Assembly: GCF_900177535.1 (NCBI RefSeq)
Contig: NZ_FXAJ01000013.1
Span: forward strand, 1-64,000
Direction of reading: 5' to 3'
DNA: 64,000 nucleotides
Origin: Priestia filamentosa
GTDB lineage: Bacteria; Bacillota; Bacilli; Bacillales; Bacillaceae_H
Shown here: piece by piece, positions 61,537 through 64,000 of the stretch
Layout of the letters: each line of letters opens with the position of its first letter
Numbering within the stretch: the first letter of the stretch is position 1
Translations under genes and position numbers: made by a program
The notes under the pieces: model-generated
The model's database searches: none
What the model was told of the DNA's origin: nothing
What the model saw: only the letters and a program-made list of their open reading frames with translations

Positions 61537-61998
61537 TTAATTATCTTGATTTAATTGTTCCCATTCACTTAAGTACATTCGGTTTGTAATATTCTTAGGA
61601 TTATCTATCTTACATATAAATTCTAGGCTATTTCCATCCGGGTCGTTAAAATGAATTTTGGCATGAGCCATACCACTGTGTGCCATAACAAATGGTTCAA
61701 CAGGTTTAAAACCAAATGCCTCTCTAGGCTTATATCCTCTTTCGTTTAACCATGAAACAGAATGTCTTAAACCCTCTAAAGAAACTTGAAAAGCAATGTG
61801 CCTTATGGAAGGATGATATTCCAGTTCTACTTTATCTGTCTCCCAAAGTCCTAACCAACTTTTATTCTTTTCAATCCACAAAAATGCCAACCTATCCTCA
61901 TGATTATGCGAAAATTCTAGACCAAGTCCTTTATAAAATTCTATGGAACGTTTTAAGTTGCTCACGGGCAAATGTGCTTCATATAATCCTTCGATCAT
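61537..61998 (-). CDS. VOC-superfamily (glyoxalase/fosfomycin-resistance fold) protein
   Basis: A 153-residue VOC protein of two beta-alpha-beta-beta-beta units: EAHLPVSNLKRSIEFYKGLG (metal ligand His9), RHIAFQV (His about 68) and FNDPDGNSLEFIC (Glu about 127). The third and fourth ligands fit a divalent-metal VOC enzyme. FosB-like or bleomycin-type binding proteins are possible. Single gene with GGAGGGAGG-type site. Confidence 0.85.
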   Translation of the reverse strand: MIEGLYEAHLPVSNLKRSIEFYKGLGLEFSHNHEDRLAFLWIEKNKSWLGLWETDKVELEYHPSIRHIAFQVSLEGLRHSVSWLNERGYKPREAFGFKPVEPFVMAHSGMAHAKIHFNDPDGNSLEFICKIDNPKNITNRMYLSEWEQLNQDN

Positions 61999-62090
61999 TC
62001 CTTTCCTCCCTCCCTCACTACATTATACAAAAAAACCCAATTACCCACTTGAAATTCCTACTTTTTAGGAATTGTTTATACACAAAACGT

Positions 62091-62144
62091 CTGTAAAAGT
62101 ACACTTTTACGGTCGGTTATTACGCGAACTATCTGTTTGTGTTT
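62091..62144. other. Inverted copy of the resolvase-site motif
   Basis: CTGTAAAAGT, AC, ACTTTTACGG (62091..62112), then on the complementary strand GATAGTTCGC and AAACACAAA at the same spacing as at 15594..15647. Ungapped over 54 bases. The two-base centre is AC/GT here against TT/AA at 15636, so strand exchange between the two would give mismatches. Confidence 0.65.
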
Positions 62145-62166
62145 CAAAAGTATAGCTTTTTCGATC

Positions 62167-62631
62167 CTAACCGAATCTTCGTTTTGCGAAATATCCCTTT
62201 TCCATTCTCTCCTTATCCACTTCGTTAATCTTCAAAAAATGAGTCCAATGTTCAAAATAGGGATGATGCGCAAACAGAAAGAGGGGTTGCCCTTTCCCAT
62301 TAGATCGCTCCGCACGTCGATACACTCTGACAATGTGTCCAGACTTGATTAACACTCTTATCCATCTATTGACTGTACGCTCGTTTATTTGACAAAGTTT
62401 TGCGAGGCTTTTTCCTGTGATGTACACAAATCCTCGTTTAGCTCCATAAGCACACAACATGTCTAAAAACCGTCTCGTGCCTTCCTTGAGCCTTTCCCAT
62501 ACATACTTTAAATCTTTTCTAATTCCATACATCAGTACAGCTTTCATGTGCTGTTTTTCAACCACAGTCGAGGCATACGGCGGATAATTCAACATTTCTT
62601 TGATTTGTTGTCTCTCCGCAATTGTTGTCAT
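62167..62631 (-). CDS. Rep-related winged-helix protein (short paralogue)
   Basis: 154 residues from the ATG at 62631 (AGGAGTG 10 bases upstream). Residues 50-140 parallel the Rep protein at 47925: GAKRGFVYITGKSLAKLCQI, NERTVNRWIRVLIKSGHIVR, PLFLFAHHPYFEHWTHFLKI. The C-terminal 200 residues of Rep are absent. It may be a second initiator, a regulator or a truncated copy. It is coupled to the small gene at 62648, whose stop is 17 bases upstream. Confidence 0.72.
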   Translation of the reverse strand: MTTIAERQQIKEMLNYPPYASTVVEKQHMKAVLMYGIRKDLKYVWERLKEGTRRFLDMLCAYGAKRGFVYITGKSLAKLCQINERTVNRWIRVLIKSGHIVRVYRRAERSNGKGQPLFLFAHHPYFEHWTHFLKINEVDKERMEKGYFAKRRFG

Positions 62632-62647
62632 TTGTGAGTCACTCCTG

Positions 62648-62821
62648 TCATTGATACTGAGCAAGGATCGCTCTCATTCTTTCCATTTCTTCATCTTCGG
62701 ATTCTGTGCTTACTTCTTCTCCAAACTCCACTGTAACTCCTTTTTGCTGTTTCTCTATAAGGGGTACCTTTAACAAAACGCAGATTAACAACGCTAAGGG
62801 ATGTAGAACGTAAGAATCCAT
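62648..62821 (-). CDS. 57-residue protein: hydrophobic N-terminus joined to a Rep-like acidic tail
   Basis: An ATG at 62821 opens 57 codons. Residues 5-20 are hydrophobic (VLHPLALLICVLLKVPL). Residues 31-57 (EEVSTESEDEEMERMRAILA, then QYQ) resemble the acidic tail of Rep (ATEEEEMVKMKAILAHYA). No ribosome site is obvious. It could be a remnant of a third Rep paralogue fused by deletion, or a real membrane peptide. A 37-base inverted repeat partner of its middle lies at 63034. Confidence 0.45.
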   Translation of the reverse strand: MDSYVLHPLALLICVLLKVPLIEKQQKGVTVEFGEEVSTESEDEEMERMRAILAQYQ

Positions 62822-63070
62822 TGATATGTCAATGTTAAGGGAACCTTCCTAATGTCCATATGTCAGAAAGTCCCTCCATCAAATGAAATATTGCATAACT
62901 TGAATACAGGCTTTTTGACATAATGAATTCAAAGGATATTAGGCTTGTCATAAAGCATGCTTTTTGAAATGCCACATCCATAAGTTTTTCTTCTTAGCGT
63001 AGCAAAATTTAATTATTTTCATATCCAAATTCCTTAACGTTGTAAATCCGCGTTTTGCTAAAGGTACCCC
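62761..63070. repeat. 37-base inverted repeat pair (62761..62797 and 63034..63070)
   Basis: GGGGTACCTTTAACAAAACG at 62761 is the reverse complement of CGTTTTGCTAAAGGTACCCC at 63051; over the full 37 bases 33 match. The 236 bases between hold no clear gene. Such arms could be ends of a small lost element or a large hairpin. Confidence 0.65.
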
Positions 63071-63178
63071 CTTTTGACCAGATGACAAAATGTTTTTGTA
63101 TTAAATTTTTACTCTCTATCAGTTAAAATGAGCAATAGAGTGATTTATTATTTTTTGGGAGAAGCAGGAGGGGAAAAC

Positions 63179-63631
63179 ATGAAGGTTTATCAGGTTCCAG
63201 CACAAGCTGACGATGAGTTGCAAAAAAAGATTGCTGATTTATTAATGCAGCAAATGACTCGTACTCACACGGAAGAAACTTATCAAACATTATTAAATGG
63301 GATTCAACAATCACTACAAGAAGGTTCCTTATCAAAAATTGTTGTAGCAGAAGAGCATAGCACAGTTTTAGGACTAGCTTTTTTTAATATTGGTATTAGC
63401 TTAAAAAAAGGCGGAAAATATATTTGGCTGAATGACCTATTTGTTCACAAGGAACATCGTAATCGTGGGATTGCAAAAAAAATCTTACTTCATGTTATTC
63501 GTTGGGCTGAAAATGAAGGATTAAAAGGAATTGAACTTCAAACAGGAATCAACAACTCTGTTACAAAGCACTTATATAATTCTTTAGGATTTCATGACAT
63601 TATTTCAAAACGATATGGGTTCACTTTTTAA
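63179..63631 (+). CDS. GNAT-family N-acetyltransferase
   Basis: 150 residues from the ATG at 63179 (AGGAGGGG 6 bases upstream). GNAT fold with the acetyl-CoA loop HKEHRNRGIAKKILLHVIRW, the KGIELQTGINNSVTKHLYNS helix and the C-terminal LGFHDIISKRYGF. Substrate unknown. Single gene; hairpin GCAGGA/TCCTGC (63696..63711) follows. Confidence 0.88.
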   Translation: MKVYQVPAQADDELQKKIADLLMQQMTRTHTEETYQTLLNGIQQSLQEGSLSKIVVAEEHSTVLGLAFFNIGISLKKGGKYIWLNDLFVHKEHRNRGIAKKILLHVIRWAENEGLKGIELQTGINNSVTKHLYNSLGFHDIISKRYGFTF

Positions 63632-63822
63632 TGAACATCATTTATCAAATTGAAAAACAGTGCTCCAATTAAAAAAACGGACGAAAAAAAGCAGGATTAC
63701 TCCTGCCCTATAATCCCTTTAACTAAAAAATGTTGATTAGCAGTAATCAAGGCTTTATATACAAGTTTTAGGGGCAGCACTCTGTGCATCAACAAAAACA
63801 GTAACCTATTCTGAGTTAGTGG

Positions 63823-63885
63823 GAGGGAGTTGTTTAAAAATGATCAAATAAACCCGCATTCTACCGTTTTTTAAACAACTCCCTC
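63823..63885. repeat. Inverted repeat with 18-base perfect arms
   Basis: GAGGGAGTTGTTTAAAAA (63823..63840) and its complement TTTTTAAACAACTCCCTC (63868..63885) flank 27 bases. It might be a terminator-like hairpin or the paired ends of a tiny relic element. The last 115 bases of the window contain nothing else recognisable. Confidence 0.65.
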
Positions 63886-64000
63886 ATTAAAGTAAGGTTT
63901 TTCTCTTGTTTTCTTGGTTTTTCTCAGTATTTTAAATTTCTTTTCATGAACATCTTGTGATTGGTTATACCCAAACACCCCTTTAAACCTTATCCAAATA

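Noticed and set aside
1..64000. CRISPR arrays, tRNA or rRNA genes
   Set aside because: No regularly spaced repeats of CRISPR size and no tRNA- or rRNA-like sequence were noticed on either strand.

Overview
The window looks like part of a large, low-GC plasmid from an endospore-forming Bacillaceae host (Bacillus or Priestia type). The evidence is the AT-rich sequence with strong AGGAGG-type ribosome binding sites, an RsbR-type stress protein, a DUF3231 protein, a fragment of a BclA-like exosporium protein and an AbrB-like regulator. Plasmid functions are also present: an actin-type ParM/ParR partition pair, a replication initiator with antisense-RNA control, an FtsK-like ATPase with a replication-relaxation protein, a serine resolvase and a tyrosine recombinase. 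Many broken genes and duplicated segments show a mosaic history.

Layout. 0-8.2 kb: the 5' end of a group II intron cut by the window edge, an RsbR-like protein, an IS3 remnant, catalase and small proteins of unknown role. 8.3-15.4 kb: a persulfide/sulfur-transfer operon (TauE exporter, two TusA domains, two DsrE-like proteins, several rhodaneses, a CstB-like persulfide dioxygenase) under a CstR-type repressor with palindromic operators, followed by a MarR-rhodanese-EVE operon. 15.6-16.8 kb: resolvase with its presumed res site and a YdhR-like protein. 17.2-19.4 kb: classical arsenic resistance (arsR-arsB-arsC). 19.5-29.6 kb: the most interesting region. It holds an ArsN1-like acetyltransferase, a radical SAM enzyme ending in RCCLKC (ArsL-like), an aquaporin, a COG0523 GTPase, a Cys-rich thioredoxin-fold protein, an ATP-grasp ligase, a carboxymuconolactone-decarboxylase-fold protein, three regulators, an ArsP-like permease and two small proteins with vicinal cysteines. 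I read it as a candidate pathway for making, exporting and tolerating an organoarsenical natural product. A 28-codon gene with the layout of a signalling pre-peptide sits between the radical SAM gene and a divergent HTH-TPR (RRNPP-type) regulator, so peptide quorum sensing may control the pathway.

29.7-30.5 kb: a group II intron with domains V and VI but no reverse transcriptase. 31-33.4 kb: a secreted bacteriocin-like precursor with a small membrane partner, an XRE regulator and DoxX. 33.7-38.8 kb: a pentose/polyol operon (ROK repressor, SDR, FGGY kinase, GPH transporter) with two copies of a putative ROK operator. 39-52 kb: the plasmid backbone (OB/ParB-like protein, AbrB, DUF3231, ParR-ParM, MerR/DUF3967, Rep with antisense RNA and attenuator, replication-relaxation and FtsK proteins), with many decayed genes. 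52.6-64 kb: MocR regulator and EamA exporter, BclA fragment, zinc ribbon, SUKH, GreA-like protein, tyrosine recombinase, KhtT/KhtU-type K+/H+ antiporter, VOC protein, a second Rep-like winged-helix protein and a GNAT.

Two long-range inverted repeat pairs link the left and right parts: a 52-base G-rich motif (13916 and 61236) and a 54-base resolvase-site-like motif (15594 and 62091). All family assignments come from reading motifs by eye; no database search was possible.
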